Shown here: piece by piece, positions 53,001-60,443 of the stretch
How the letters are laid out: each line of letters starts with the position of its first letter
Position numbering within the stretch: the first letter of the stretch is position 1
Source of the DNA: Anaeroglomus sp964630775
Lineage (GTDB): Bacteria > Planctomycetota > Phycisphaerae > Sedimentisphaerales > Anaerohalosphaeraceae
Reading direction: 5' to 3'
Length of the DNA stretch: 64,000 nt
Assembly: GCA_964630775.1 (NCBI GenBank)
Contig: CAZVYY010000005.1
Span: 73,209 to 137,208, forward strand
Made by a program: the position numbers and the translations under genes
The notes under the pieces: generated by a model
What the model was told of the DNA's origin: nothing
The model's input: only the letters and a program-made list of their open reading frames with translations
The model's database searches: none

Positions 53001-55723
53001 GCTATGACAGCTTTGGCTGGTGGGATGGCTGGGAAGAAGGCGATAACTACTACTTCTACTCAGACATGTTCGGTAGGTATGATTATTCCGTCTGGGCAAA
53101 GTGGTTTGGCTGGACCAAGTGGAAAAACTGGGAAGAGTTCCTTGCTTCTCCGGAGTATGCCAATGCCCAGTCCGGAGCACCCAATAAAGACAGTTATGAA
53201 GAGTATTGGAGATACAGCGGTTATGGCGGCGCAGTGTATTGTGCCTATGATACAAAAGCCAAATTCATCGGCTGCGTCTTTGAAAACAACAGAACCAACG
53301 GCAGTCTGACCGGTATTGGCGCTGTGGGCTTCCCGACGCCGTCTCGTCGGGTTGATCTGCCCACAGCCGGCGGTGCCGTGTTCGCATTGCAGGATTGTGC
53401 CCTCGAATTTGCCGACTGCAAGTTTAACAGCAACACGGCGGATCGTATCACCGTCGAACTGCCGATGACGTTTAATATCAGCTTTGGCGGTGCGGTCGCT
53501 TACGAAAATGAGTGCGATGTGGTCTTTACCCGGTGCGACTTCAATAACAATGAAGCGGCCGTCGGCGGCGGTCTGTTTGCCTATAAGTCGCAGACCACCG
53601 TGGTGGACTGCAACTCCTTCGATAACTATGCCTATGCCGGTTCGGGCATCTATGCCGAATACGACACCATCGAGATTACCAACACCCGGTTCGTGCGTAA
53701 CGAAGCGGTGACTCCACCGTCCAATATCGTCCCCGGTGAAAATGAAAATGACCCGCCGGTGATCTATCAAACACTGGCTGCGGCCGGTCAGGGCGGCGGT
53801 TTGTTCGTCGGCAGCGCCGACCTCAAGCTGAGCCATTCGGTCTTTACGACCAACCTGGCCGACATCTCCGGCGGCGGCCTTTATGTCACCGGTGAAGTCC
53901 CTGTCAACTCGCGCATCTTCAACTGCCTGTTTGACAACAACGTCGGACGGCGGGATGGCGGCGGGGCTTCGGTCAACTGGTTTGCAGTATCCAGCTTTGC
54001 TAACTGTACCTTTGCGGCCAACCAGTCTATCGGACGCGGCGGCGACTACAGCGGTCCCGGCTCCGGCGGCGGTCTGTATTGCGCCTATGGCAGCAATGTC
54101 AGCGTCATCGACAGTATCTTCTGGGGCAATAACGCCTCTGAGGGATCGCAGATTACGGTGGGTACCGGATATATTGCTGATCCCAGACCGGCGACCTTGA
54201 GCATCTCCTACAGTGACGTTCAGGGCGGAAATACCATCTCTTCGGTCCGTGTAGGCTCTGGTTCGACCCTCAACTGGGGTGTTGGCAACATCAACGCCGA
54301 CCCCGGATTCCAGGTTCACCCCGGAGGATTGGGTAATTACTACCTGAACCAGAGTGGGCCATGCATCAGCACCGGTTCAGCTCCTTCGGGAACAATTGGT
54401 CTGGAAAACTATACCACCAATATCCTCGGCGGTCTGGATAAGGGGATCGTCGATATGGGCTATCACTATCCGCTCCAGCAGGGGACCTCCAGTTGTGTGA
54501 TGACCGACCTGGTGATGAACGGACAGATCGGAGTGGATGATCTGGCGGTGCTGATTCTGCACTGGCTGTTTACCTGCAATGATCTTAACACATGGTGCAG
54601 CGGGTCAGACTTCAACTATGATACATTGGTTGACTTTGATGATATGGCGATTATGTCGCGATGCTGGCTCGAAGCGGATAACGAGGCTCCGACGGCACCG
54701 GCATGGGCTTTGATCGACCCGATCGTTGCACCATTCAACACATCCAATCGGTTGGTTCTGGCAGGACAGCCCACCAAGGATAACTGGTTCCCGGAAAATC
54801 AGTTGCAGTATCGGTTCCTCTGTGTGAATCCGGTTGGCGGCCCCGACAGCGGATGGCTGGCAGATCCTGCCTATACGGTTTCCAGCGGTCTTATCTTTGG
54901 CAATCAATATGAGTTCCAGTACCAGGTTCGCGACCCGATGGGTAATACTTCGATTGCCGCGGTGACTCAGGTTGGAATCCCGGGTGCCCAGTACTTCCCG
55001 CAGCCGGATCCGTTGAACCCGGTGGTCAACCCGGTGATGCTGTGGACGACTCCGCCTGCACCTGTGGATCAAACCCGTATCATCATGACGGCGCTTCAAA
55101 TTACCGAGTCCGCTGTCTTGGGATTGGAATATCAATATGCCAGATTCGTTGGGCCGACGGCTGTGGGCGGTTCTGTTATCTTCACTGTGCAGAATCACAA
55201 CAACAGTGCCAATCTGCCGGCCAACACCTTGTATTCGACAACGCCGTGGATCTTTACCGATACCGGTTTGACCAACGGTCAGGCTTATACTTACCAAGTC
55301 CGTTGCCGATACAACAAGGGCCCATGGACGGCCTGGTCTGCTGCGGCCTCGGCAACCCCGCAGGTTGTGGATAATGAGCCTCCGCTGCCGAATCCGGCTG
55401 TCCTTACCAGTGCCACCAAGGTCAATGTCAACGGAATCTGGTACCATCTGATTGTGGCTCAGGCAGCTACAGATGCCAGCGATGTCGAGTATCTGTTCGA
55501 GTGTGTGGCTGGACCTTCTCTGGAAGGCAACAACGCTGTCTGGAGAAACGCCGACAATGTGGCGGGTTTCCCGAACAATCCGAATGGAACCGCTCAAACA
55601 CCCAATGTCATCTGGGTCAGAGTCGATAGCCAGTTCGTCGGTTATCAATACCGTGTCCGGTACCGCGACCGCTCCCCGCTGCAGAACATGGGCCAGTGGA
55701 GCACGCCGTTACAGGCACAGTAA
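44051..55723 (+). CDS. Giant secreted subtilisin with three Gly-rich beta-helix blocks
   Basis: One open frame of 3,890 residues. The start at 44051 follows GGAGGG and opens a signal peptide (MSVWCVLLAGLMMVSSATA); the frame extends upstream to 43964. About 30-130 is an I9-like propeptide. 150-450 is an S8 peptidase with D164 (VDSGTDYTHP), H208 (AHGTCVAG) and S400 (NGTSCATPY). 470-670 holds two Fn3-like repeats. Three beta-helix blocks follow (about 680-1710, 1810-2645, 2725-3465), each opening with a Y-x-T-x-x-A-x-x-AA-x-x-GDTI-like motif and carrying NGGNGG loops. InlB-B-like repeats link them (VKRWVGTDND; VVTGWSGG). A dockerin-like pair (3480-3540) and three more Fn3-like repeats end it. 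Monocistronic, with a terminator following. Likely a cell-surface or secreted protease/adhesin; substrate unknown. Confidence 0.88.
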   Translation: MNRMSVWCVLLAGLMMVSSATAVNYGSSKFTDAAKIQSGFASGQSQVRVIVGLFEPEAVRSTTDWNSKTSLATLQSAIKTKQNAVLSTLTTSEFTLRYKYDNIAAFSGSITEAGLDKLIANNNVRYIQPVVNVEFQMKQGLALIKDMTYRSKYTGKGVAVAIVDSGTDYTHPALGNGGFPNSKVIGGYDFGGMDNDPAPVLPGSAQAHGTCVAGVAAGSYIEAGDYIGGVAPDAKIYALKMSDDITGNPTNDGGVASWDWCVSHKYDDPANPILVINNSWGWGYPFADEAMADATFPLEAQAAKNCVQAGMTVVAASGNNSFKNGIGSPAANSNTIAVGAVSDTAGVDVGINAAGMVMPYSNTGVLLDVYAPADCTTSPDMVGINGYDAGNWMSCFNGTSCATPYISGVIAVLQQASYERTGNYLTQSEILQLFKLTGVPTTDKDAPDIVRPLVNVEAAIEKISGGDMAAPTPNPAQWDIAPAATGTSHIVMRAAEATDKSGVEYYFDCIENNAFDSTAWQDSPLYQCTNVPQGATLSFRCKVRDKSINRNETEWSVSSSTTTSVGADTLPPAPSPARWKARPRKISSTSIAMEAATHYDQSGVEYKFVCTSTTDPRYTADPSVLSSGWQTAAAFVKAGLSSAAPGYYYHYVVQVRDKSAAQNTTLPSEESKVLLAPPARTLEVPFPYATIGEAVAAANNGDTVVIHPGTYQFDNNRNLSPVTAGGNAKNITIRSRNPEDPAVVAATVIDCQGTDGSGSDHAPRRAFLFIEGHDNTMVIDGLTIINAIAVNNPSGAPSLPGVNGADALGGAILCTGGASPTINHCVFRNCAAIGQNASNGSNGRTPPGAQGQHGTDGGDGGHGGEGRGGAIYYDQNSSPVILNTLFENCRAWGGNGGAGGNGGNGSSAADIEAGGYGGNGGSGGDAGFGGNAYGGAIFTNGNNTITLKNVTVNLCSVRVGVGSYGGNGGNGGEGKEGEGVLGNGGAGGWGGDGSSDGFYAYGAAIYYGPNSTITVEDCDFIGNTALRSEIRTSQDYRGGDGGDGGGADGQGARGGNGGLGGFGGNSGDGMIIGDGGDGGDGADGGIGGSGGSGATGGDGGVPQGSQGSSAGAFRSTKTLGGASFYQYGCNITVTNTVIQDNQSFWDYAGGDFLASAEFVISDIIEEPNAIKHLIDYQMVSVTQKETPCVAVYENCQFINNISGMDGGGLYSMPNCQITLKGCSFIQNTAGVDRNPGNNFDGVGDGAGVFWQGAQSLTFPSDTLFRGWYFIVDNQGNPLGTTGYYNIDGVFNLTAHTTIKDEIWGYLKDTRYQLKKAAIQIWKPEPLNPPTEILFYDWYMIGFAWDAVQGANSTIGYLDAEGVDFQGNIATTNGTYHVSGGGGVRAYNQVPSDKTWVHFRKVNFSRNTGAYGAGAVIGHVIFTHEDSLVFENRGQNGGGFYFYDSDVLLQNVTIFNNVATDVSQVGVSGDGAGIYALGSSFLIRSCKLTGNTADGAGGGLFIEGYGLYPDDDMDQMVRNCLFNGNTSKFGGGISANSAFVNVYNCTIAENSTTGLYSYGGGIGCFDAVVWLTNTIVWDNSAFYGNQIALGDPAQIANPYVTLISSYSDIMGGFAAVYEAPGDPMWLDFGGNLGDDIEAHDPLFVRVTDDNSPIHVTYYLSQIEAGQRVVSPCVNKGDPASLSLLDPDTFGYFGTTRSDHVPDTGLMDMGYHQNAALAVRDYLLTASVYIADKHPYGSLKAEWNPGGSMTVSTSGDMAMIKQGTVVLLTATPQDKYRVKRWVGTDNDTLTDNTNTVTMSGNRTIQVEFELDIPRNRLVPTDYPTLNAALAAARNKDTIILAPRPNLPYTIVTATGEGLDLMGKSITITSEDPNDPAMVANTIIDCQGTRYVPQRAFRIGRGEGRNTIIQGITIRNAYWTGALGENAVLPNPPMPNDPTITPPPPNRANSGEDAIGDGYGGAILIENGSSPIIRNCVFYNCQVVAAWGGDGANGRIAPEGSNADGQSGGHAGLGQGNGYGGAIAILDQSSPLIQNCIFTENRALGGCGGNGGNGSNADGSGRESWGGDGGYGIGDGIGGAIYAEEKCDAVIIGCTFTNNYARQGFPGTGGTKGSGAQYPDPYNPSTPGTDGFTVSFGMIRGGAITLGNGATSNIIDCVFDGNKAFEADYLNTVYVVGDQQVTQTSEEYQFLTRGGAITIDPNSTIRNFSNLVFKNNGGCAVDIGQGTTIYVKDSVFENNYDWEKTFLDFYLQPERVLQLYEQYYPEALTISAGAVFVDEKCPNVVFENCSFTKNFSKTYGGAINAKSDITAINCSFGANEAEANGGAIDMYYYIPDPNTRTLEMTLTMCTFADNKAGNWGGAVHAQNFEGTFNQCYFINNTAWSGGAMHLSEGIAQIGNSLFSGNTATGLSYYHRAVTGEGFGGALACLNTSATIVDSVFVENRAESGQGQGGAIALVSGNAIIRHQLDNCLLAGNYAKLTGGAVAMTNGVSPSFNNCTFVGNTTDGKGGGLFISNSSVAAVSNSIFSGNGKFAVYEQPSTANASVKHCLFYSNPNGDYFDAQTASALTVPQLNGIAGNTANLAANPLFVSGKLGDYYLNPSSPAVNAGSQTAISLGLHTYTTDTREPVFLDSGIVDIGYHYYNVDDANIMPRFTLTAYVQDNRGVVTPSSQTYYMGQKVTLTATIQPDYVVTGWSGGTVNDTSDKATNYVIMTSNKTITVLVRQKQTYLVGGSSPFTEVQQAVDVAKDGDTIVILPGRYIPAVGNTGVSGSDYYASLVTISLDGKKIKITGSNPADQEIVRATAFEHYEFSLINAPAEAVIEGITLRYGQMYIIGGSPTIRNVIFDRCRWTGITSGKTLNCGNGVLDGANGGNVLGGAVAVLESAPKFVYCSFENNMAQGGNGQDGAGGCQTHPTGGDGGWPGRGYGGAVYAGFSSNVTFDHCTFTGNEALGGTGGNGGAGAVIAGEQYHGGRGGGLTWPDSIENSYDSFGWWDGWEEGDNYYFYSDMFGRYDYSVWAKWFGWTKWKNWEEFLASPEYANAQSGAPNKDSYEEYWRYSGYGGAVYCAYDTKAKFIGCVFENNRTNGSLTGIGAVGFPTPSRRVDLPTAGGAVFALQDCALEFADCKFNSNTADRITVELPMTFNISFGGAVAYENECDVVFTRCDFNNNEAAVGGGLFAYKSQTTVVDCNSFDNYAYAGSGIYAEYDTIEITNTRFVRNEAVTPPSNIVPGENENDPPVIYQTLAAAGQGGGLFVGSADLKLSHSVFTTNLADISGGGLYVTGEVPVNSRIFNCLFDNNVGRRDGGGASVNWFAVSSFANCTFAANQSIGRGGDYSGPGSGGGLYCAYGSNVSVIDSIFWGNNASEGSQITVGTGYIADPRPATLSISYSDVQGGNTISSVRVGSGSTLNWGVGNINADPGFQVHPGGLGNYYLNQSGPCISTGSAPSGTIGLENYTTNILGGLDKGIVDMGYHYPLQQGTSSCVMTDLVMNGQIGVDDLAVLILHWLFTCNDLNTWCSGSDFNYDTLVDFDDMAIMSRCWLEADNEAPTAPAWALIDPIVAPFNTSNRLVLAGQPTKDNWFPENQLQYRFLCVNPVGGPDSGWLADPAYTVSSGLIFGNQYEFQYQVRDPMGNTSIAAVTQVGIPGAQYFPQPDPLNPVVNPVMLWTTPPAPVDQTRIIMTALQITESAVLGLEYQYARFVGPTAVGGSVIFTVQNHNNSANLPANTLYSTTPWIFTDTGLTNGQAYTYQVRCRYNKGPWTAWSAAASATPQVVDNEPPLPNPAVLTSATKVNVNGIWYHLIVAQAATDASDVEYLFECVAGPSLEGNNAVWRNADNVAGFPNNPNGTAQTPNVIWVRVDSQFVGYQYRVRYRDRSPLQNMGQWSTPLQAQ

Positions 55724-55744
55724 CACCCTTAAGTAAGTGGTTTC

Positions 55745-55778
55745 AAAGGCCGCGGTGGATTTCGCCGCGGCCTTTTTT
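55745..55778 (+). terminator. Terminator after the giant gene
   Basis: AAAGGCCGCGG and CCGCGGCCTTT pair around eight bases, followed by TTTG. It ends the 11.7-kb transcript. Confidence 0.93.
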
Positions 55779-55846
55779 GTTTCGTGTCATCTTTTCTGTT
55801 AACCCGCCCGCTTTCCTGTCCGAAGACAATCGTGTACAGGACTAAG

Positions 55847-56074
55847 ATGTTAATGCGTCATGGGGTAACAGGTATGGCTCGATATGCCGATTTTGAAAAA
55901 ATGTGCTGCGATATCGCAGCGATGAACAAAAAGGAAGTCAAAAGCAGGCTATTGCACTTTCCGGGCAGGCTCAAACTGGATTTCACCGAAGATTATCTGG
56001 ACGGACTGACCGTCGAACGACTCCGGCACATTCTGCTGGCCGCCCTTATGGTCGATATGCGAAAACACGCCTGA
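55847..56074 (+). CDS. Small hypothetical protein
   Basis: About 75 residues, soluble and mostly helical (ARYADFEKMCCDIAAMNKKE, VERLRHILLAALMVDMRK). I do not recognise the family. ATG 55847 has ACAGGA six bases upstream; ATG 55874 (MARYADF) is also possible and may be the conserved start. It lies alone between two terminator-like hairpins. The LDGLTVERLRHILLAAL segment looks like a protein-protein helix. Such short helical proteins are frequent in planctomycetes. Confidence 0.55.
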   Translation: MLMRHGVTGMARYADFEKMCCDIAAMNKKEVKSRLLHFPGRLKLDFTEDYLDGLTVERLRHILLAALMVDMRKHA

Positions 56075-56111
56075 ATACATCGGGATTTTAATCTGGCGTG
56101 GGGGGTATGAC

Positions 56112-56145
56112 ACAACAAAAAAAGGCTGATACCTTTCGGTACCAG
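56112..56145. terminator. Hairpin after the small gene, T run on the minus strand
   Basis: AAGGCTGATACC pairs with GGTACCAGCCTT with one mismatch. The T run (seven) lies on the minus strand, so it would end a minus transcript better than the plus gene. Confidence 0.5.
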
Positions 56146-56515
56146 CCTTGCTAAAGCGTTCTAATAGAATTTGGGAATATATAACTTAATATTATCGTCC
56201 CGCTTTAGCTCTTTGAAACATATAGAGAGTAAATAGAAGAAAAAGAGCTATAATTCCAAACGTTATTATATACAATCCATCGGTCTGAATGCAACATTTT
56301 TCTTAAATATTTTTAAAATATTTCTCATTCAGGAAATAACAGATACACTATTGCTCATTTCTGCTCTCATTTTACCACAATAATCCAGCCGAAACAAGCC
56401 AGAAAAGACTTGTCGTTTGGATAAAAAATCTCTACAATACAGTCTATCTGAATGGTTCTGTAGTTTGGCCAATCCAGAATTAAGGAGTTTGAAGGACTTT
56501 TTTTAAAGGATTCGT
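56146..56515. other. Intergenic region before yifB
   Basis: About 370 AT-rich bases with no gene seen. The sequence is low in complexity (56290-56330) and may hold the yifB promoter. Confidence 0.4.
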
Positions 56516-58045
56516 ATGCTGTCCCGACTGTATTCAGTGACTTTGGAAGGCATTGAGGGGATTCTCTGTGAAGTCGAAGTCGATATTTCGCTGAATGGCC
56601 TCGAAAAACCGATGATTGTCGGCCTGCCCGATGCCGCCGTCAAAGAAAGCATCGAACGTGTTCGCAGCGCCATCACCAATTCGGGCTTCCGATATCCGGA
56701 AACCCTTGCCCTGATAAACCTTGCCCCCGCCGACGTCAAAAAAGCCGGCCCAGCCTTCGATCTGCCCATCGCGCTGGGCATCCTCGCCAGCGGAGACAAA
56801 ATAACCAGTGATAAAATGGGCGATTACGTCATTGCCGGCGAACTGGCCCTCGATGGCCGTGTACGACCCGTCAACGGCGTCCTCAGTATGGCCATGGCCG
56901 CTGCAAGACAAGGCTTCAAAGGCATCGTTGTCCCCATTGAAAACGCCTCAGAAGCCGCCGTGGTGCAGGATATCGAGGTCTTCGGCGTCGGCTCCCTCGC
57001 CCAGGCTGTTGCATTTCTGACCGACCAGCTCCCGATAGAACCCACTGTAATCGACATCGAAAGTCTATTTCGCCAGTCTTCGGCCTACGACATCGATTTT
57101 TCCGACGTCAAAGGTCAGGAATCCGTCAAACGTGCCCTGACCATCGCCGCAGCAGGGGGCCACAACGTCATGATGATTGGCCCGCCCGGCTCTGGCAAAA
57201 CCATGCTTGCCCAGCGAATGGCGACCATTATGCCGGACTTGACCCTCGCCGAGTCGCTGGAAACCACCCGCGTCTATTCCGCCGTAGGTCTGCTCGAAAA
57301 AGGCAAGGCGTTAATCGCCACGCGCCCCGTGCGAACCCCGCACCACACCGCCTCCGGCCCATCGCTGGTCGGCGGCGGCACCCATCCCCGACCCGGCGAA
57401 CTGAGCCTGTCCCATCATGGCATCCTGTTTCTTGACGAATTCGCGGAATTTCCACGAAACGTCCTCGAAATGATTCGCCAGCCGCTGGAAGAAGGGGCCG
57501 TTATGGTCAACCGGGCCAAAGGCACCATGCGATTCCCTGCCCGTTTTATCCTGATAGCCGCCATGAATCCCTGTCCGTGCGGCTATTTCGGCTCCGACCA
57601 CAAACGCTGCCGCTGCACCACCGTACAGATCGAACGCTATATGGCCAAAATTTCCGGGCCTTTGCTCGACCGCATCGATATTCATTGCGAAGTCGCCCCG
57701 GTTTCTTTTCATTGCCTCCGCAGCGGCCCGGACGGCACCCCCTCCGAGCAGATTCGCCGGCAGGTCTCCGCCGCTCGTGCCATCCAGTCCGCCCGCTTCG
57801 GCAAAGATGGCCTGATGACCAATGCCACCATGGCCCACCGCGATATCCAGAAATACTGCAGGCTGGACGAGAACTGCCAGATGATGCTCAAGCAGGCGAT
57901 GACGGAATTTGGCCTGTCCGCCCGTGCCCATGACAAAATCTGCAAAGTCGCCCGCACCATCGCGGACCTGGAGAAAAGCGATGCCATCCATCCGGAACAT
58001 CTGGGCGAGGCCATCGGCTACCGCAAATTGGACCGGAAACTCTAA
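56516..58045 (+). CDS. yifB: YifB/ComM-family AAA+ ATPase (Mg-chelatase-like)
   Basis: Cytoplasmic AAA+ protein; the ComM homologue is a branch-migration helicase in natural transformation. The N-terminal ChlI-like domain has GIEGILCEVEVDIS and IVGLPDAAVKESIERV. The ATPase core has Walker A GPPGSGKTMLAQRMATIMP (about 222-240), Walker B GILFLDEFAEFP, and the family zinc-like NPCPCGYFGSDHKRCRCT. The C-terminal helical domain includes RLDENCQMMLKQAM and SARAHDKICKVARTIADLE. Length of 509 is typical. The ATG follows AAAGGA by six bases. It is near hemL in the same direction, but 190 bases apart. Confidence 0.95.
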   Translation: MLSRLYSVTLEGIEGILCEVEVDISLNGLEKPMIVGLPDAAVKESIERVRSAITNSGFRYPETLALINLAPADVKKAGPAFDLPIALGILASGDKITSDKMGDYVIAGELALDGRVRPVNGVLSMAMAAARQGFKGIVVPIENASEAAVVQDIEVFGVGSLAQAVAFLTDQLPIEPTVIDIESLFRQSSAYDIDFSDVKGQESVKRALTIAAAGGHNVMMIGPPGSGKTMLAQRMATIMPDLTLAESLETTRVYSAVGLLEKGKALIATRPVRTPHHTASGPSLVGGGTHPRPGELSLSHHGILFLDEFAEFPRNVLEMIRQPLEEGAVMVNRAKGTMRFPARFILIAAMNPCPCGYFGSDHKRCRCTTVQIERYMAKISGPLLDRIDIHCEVAPVSFHCLRSGPDGTPSEQIRRQVSAARAIQSARFGKDGLMTNATMAHRDIQKYCRLDENCQMMLKQAMTEFGLSARAHDKICKVARTIADLEKSDAIHPEHLGEAIGYRKLDRKL

Positions 58046-58238
58046 TTCTTGAACACTTGCTGCTTGAAGCGTAATCTATTGTAAATGCTGGATTTGCATT
58101 TCAATGGGCCGCGTTCGCCCCATTGGGTCCACGGCATCGCACGTAAGAAAAATTTGGACAATCTTACCCAAAGATACTATACTTTGCCCGTTAATACGTG
58201 GTCGCAAAAGGAATAGTATTGAGGATTCAGCCACATTA

Positions 58239-59549
58239 ATGGGCGAACAATCAAAACAAACACGATGCTGTACGCATTCGCAATCGGCCTATGAACGGGC
58301 CTGTCGGGTCATCCCCGGCGGGGTCAATTCACCCGTGCGGGCATTCCGCGAAGTCCAGCTTTGCCCGGTTTTTATCCGGTCTGCCCGCGGCAGCCGTATC
58401 TGGGATATCGACGGCAACGAATACATCGATTACGTCGGCTCCTGGGGTCCGATGATTCTGGGCCATGCCCACCCGGCGGTCGTTTCTGCCGTTCAGCAGG
58501 CCGCCGCACTGGGCACCTCCTACGGTGCCCCCACCGAAGGCGAAATCGAACTGGCCCAGCGAATCTGCTCGGCCTATCCGTCCATCCAGAAAGTCCGCCT
58601 CGTCAGCAGCGGAACCGAAGCGGCCATGACCGCCGCCCGCCTGGCTCGGGCCTATACCGGCAAAGATATTCTCATAAAAATGATCGGCTGCTACCACGGC
58701 CACTGTGACAGTATGCTGGTCAGGGCCGGCTCCGGCGTTGCCGAATTATCCACCGCCTCCAGTGCCGGCGTCCCCGCGGATTTGGCCGCCAAGACCGTCA
58801 CTGTTGCATACAATGACATCCACGCCCTGACGCTGGCGTTCAAAAAGCATCAGGGCCAGATTGCAGGCGTGCTCATTGAACCCGTCGCCGCCAACATGGG
58901 CGTCGTCCTCCCGCAGCCCGGCTATCTCCAGCAGATTCGCCAATTATGTACCGAGCACAACGCCATACTGGTCTTCGACGAAGTCATCACCGGTTTTCGT
59001 GTCGCTTTCGGCGGCGTTCAGCAGCTTTACGGCATTCAGCCCGACCTGACCTGTCTGGGCAAGATCGTCGGCGGTGGATTGCCCTGTGCCGCCGTTGGAG
59101 GCAGACAGGACATGATGGATATGCTTGCTCCGCTTGGCCCGGTGTATCAGGCCGGCACCCTCAGCGGAAATCCCTTAGCCGTGGCCGCCGCCAATGCATC
59201 GTTGGATATCCTTCAGGATGCCGACTGTTATCGAAAGCTTGAACAAACCTCCGCGATGCTGGCCGAGGGCCTGGCCGATGCCGCCCGCAGGGCTGCCGTC
59301 CCCGTGACCATCAACCGTGTCGGCTCCATCATGACCTGCTTCTTTACCGACCGGCCCGTACACAATTTCGACGATGTCAAGGCCTGCAATATGCCTTGCT
59401 TCAAGGCTTTTTTCGCGGCCATGCTCGACCAGGGGATTTACCTGGCCCCCAGCGCCTTCGAGGCAATGTTTGTCTCGCTGGCCCACACGACAGAAGATAT
59501 TGAAAAGACGGTCAATGCCGCCTATAATGCATTCCGAAAAATTCTCTGA
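58239..59549 (+). CDS. hemL: Glutamate-1-semialdehyde 2,1-aminomutase
   Basis: PLP enzyme of the C5 haem pathway, forming 5-aminolevulinate from glutamate semialdehyde. It shows ACRVIPGGVNSPVRAFREV, NEYIDYVGSWGPMILGHAHP, VSSGTEAAMTAARLARAYTG, IKMIGCYHGHCDSML, and the PLP lysine K275 in CLGKIVGGGLPCAAVGG. YQAGTLSGNPLAVAA is the gate loop. Length of 436 is usual. The start at 58239 gives the normal N-terminus with GAGGA upstream; the frame opens at 58104, but that extension has no family similarity. It is followed 14 bases later by a membrane protein gene, likely in the same operon. Confidence 0.95.
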   Translation: MGEQSKQTRCCTHSQSAYERACRVIPGGVNSPVRAFREVQLCPVFIRSARGSRIWDIDGNEYIDYVGSWGPMILGHAHPAVVSAVQQAAALGTSYGAPTEGEIELAQRICSAYPSIQKVRLVSSGTEAAMTAARLARAYTGKDILIKMIGCYHGHCDSMLVRAGSGVAELSTASSAGVPADLAAKTVTVAYNDIHALTLAFKKHQGQIAGVLIEPVAANMGVVLPQPGYLQQIRQLCTEHNAILVFDEVITGFRVAFGGVQQLYGIQPDLTCLGKIVGGGLPCAAVGGRQDMMDMLAPLGPVYQAGTLSGNPLAVAAANASLDILQDADCYRKLEQTSAMLAEGLADAARRAAVPVTINRVGSIMTCFFTDRPVHNFDDVKACNMPCFKAFFAAMLDQGIYLAPSAFEAMFVSLAHTTEDIEKTVNAAYNAFRKIL

Positions 59550-59563
59550 CAGGAGACCTTTAT

Positions 59564-60439
59564 ATGGAAGACAATAAACAGCAGAAAGCCCCTGATTTGA
59601 TTGATACGACCGATTGCCTTGAAGCCATCGGCGCCATTCGATCCATGAAAAATTTTCTGTTTGCTGTCATTATGCTCTGCCTGATTGTCACCGGCATCGT
59701 ATTCTGGCTGGAACGTGCCGGCCGCATCGATAAATCCGGATGTACATGCTGCGGCGGTTGTGCACCGACTGTCGGAGTCTGCAAGACTGGCAATCTGGTC
59801 GTGGATACATCTGCCGCCCAAGAAACCGTTCAGCCGGATGTGGCTCAGGCGGCAAGCCAGATATCGGCACTGGCCGAGTCCCTGCAGGATGCGGCGGCCA
59901 AAGACCTGTCTTCGGAATCTTCCGCCGTGGAAACGGTCAAACAGACCGCCCCCGAAGCCGCGGCGAAAACATCGCAGCCCCAGCCTTCGGCCCAGGAGGA
60001 AACCCTCCCGGGAATCTTCCGCGTCCGTCCATCCTGTAATACCGTCGTGATGGTGGTCAAGGCCTGCAACTTTATTCTGGTCATTGCTTCGACGATGTAC
60101 TGCCTGATGCTGCTGATGAGCCTGAAGATTTCGCTGACCGGCAGACTCGGAGGCATCAATCATATCAGCCGGGCATTCTTTATTTCGCTGTTTGCACTGG
60201 TCATTCTGCTGCCCTGGCAGGTGCTGCTGCCGGGTGTGGTGACCGGGGTGATCTATCAACCCAAAGAATTACTGTGCGGATGGAGTGCCAGGGCGAAATT
60301 ATCCACTTTCTGGCTGGTGATGTGCTATCTGCGATTCGTCGCACTCTGGCTGGTGGTGGTGTGGCTGTTTGTCTGGTCGCAGGTGCGTGCCGGAAAATGG
60401 GCCAAAGCAACCCTCCGCCGACTGGGTCTGGTGCGTTAG
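59564..60439 (+). CDS. Membrane protein with Cys-rich loop, unknown function
   Basis: 291 residues. The first helix is MKNFLFAVIMLCLIVTGIVF (about 30-50). It is followed by a Cys cluster (CTCCGGCAPTVGVC, about 65-78) and a low-complexity Ala/Ser/Gln linker (80-150). Three or four helices come next: VVMVVKACNFILVIASTMYC, AFFISLFALVILLPWQVLLP and VMCYLRFVALWLVVVWLFVW. The C-terminus is basic. The Cys cluster probably faces outward and could hold a metal or disulphides. I do not recognise a family; similar proteins seem limited to planctomycetes (inference). It starts 14 bases after hemL with CAGGAGA, and its stop lies 4 bases before the dehydrogenase, so the three genes form an operon. Confidence 0.75.
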   Translation: MEDNKQQKAPDLIDTTDCLEAIGAIRSMKNFLFAVIMLCLIVTGIVFWLERAGRIDKSGCTCCGGCAPTVGVCKTGNLVVDTSAAQETVQPDVAQAASQISALAESLQDAAAKDLSSESSAVETVKQTAPEAAAKTSQPQPSAQEETLPGIFRVRPSCNTVVMVVKACNFILVIASTMYCLMLLMSLKISLTGRLGGINHISRAFFISLFALVILLPWQVLLPGVVTGVIYQPKELLCGWSARAKLSTFWLVMCYLRFVALWLVVVWLFVWSQVRAGKWAKATLRRLGLVR

Positions 60440-60443
60440 TTCA

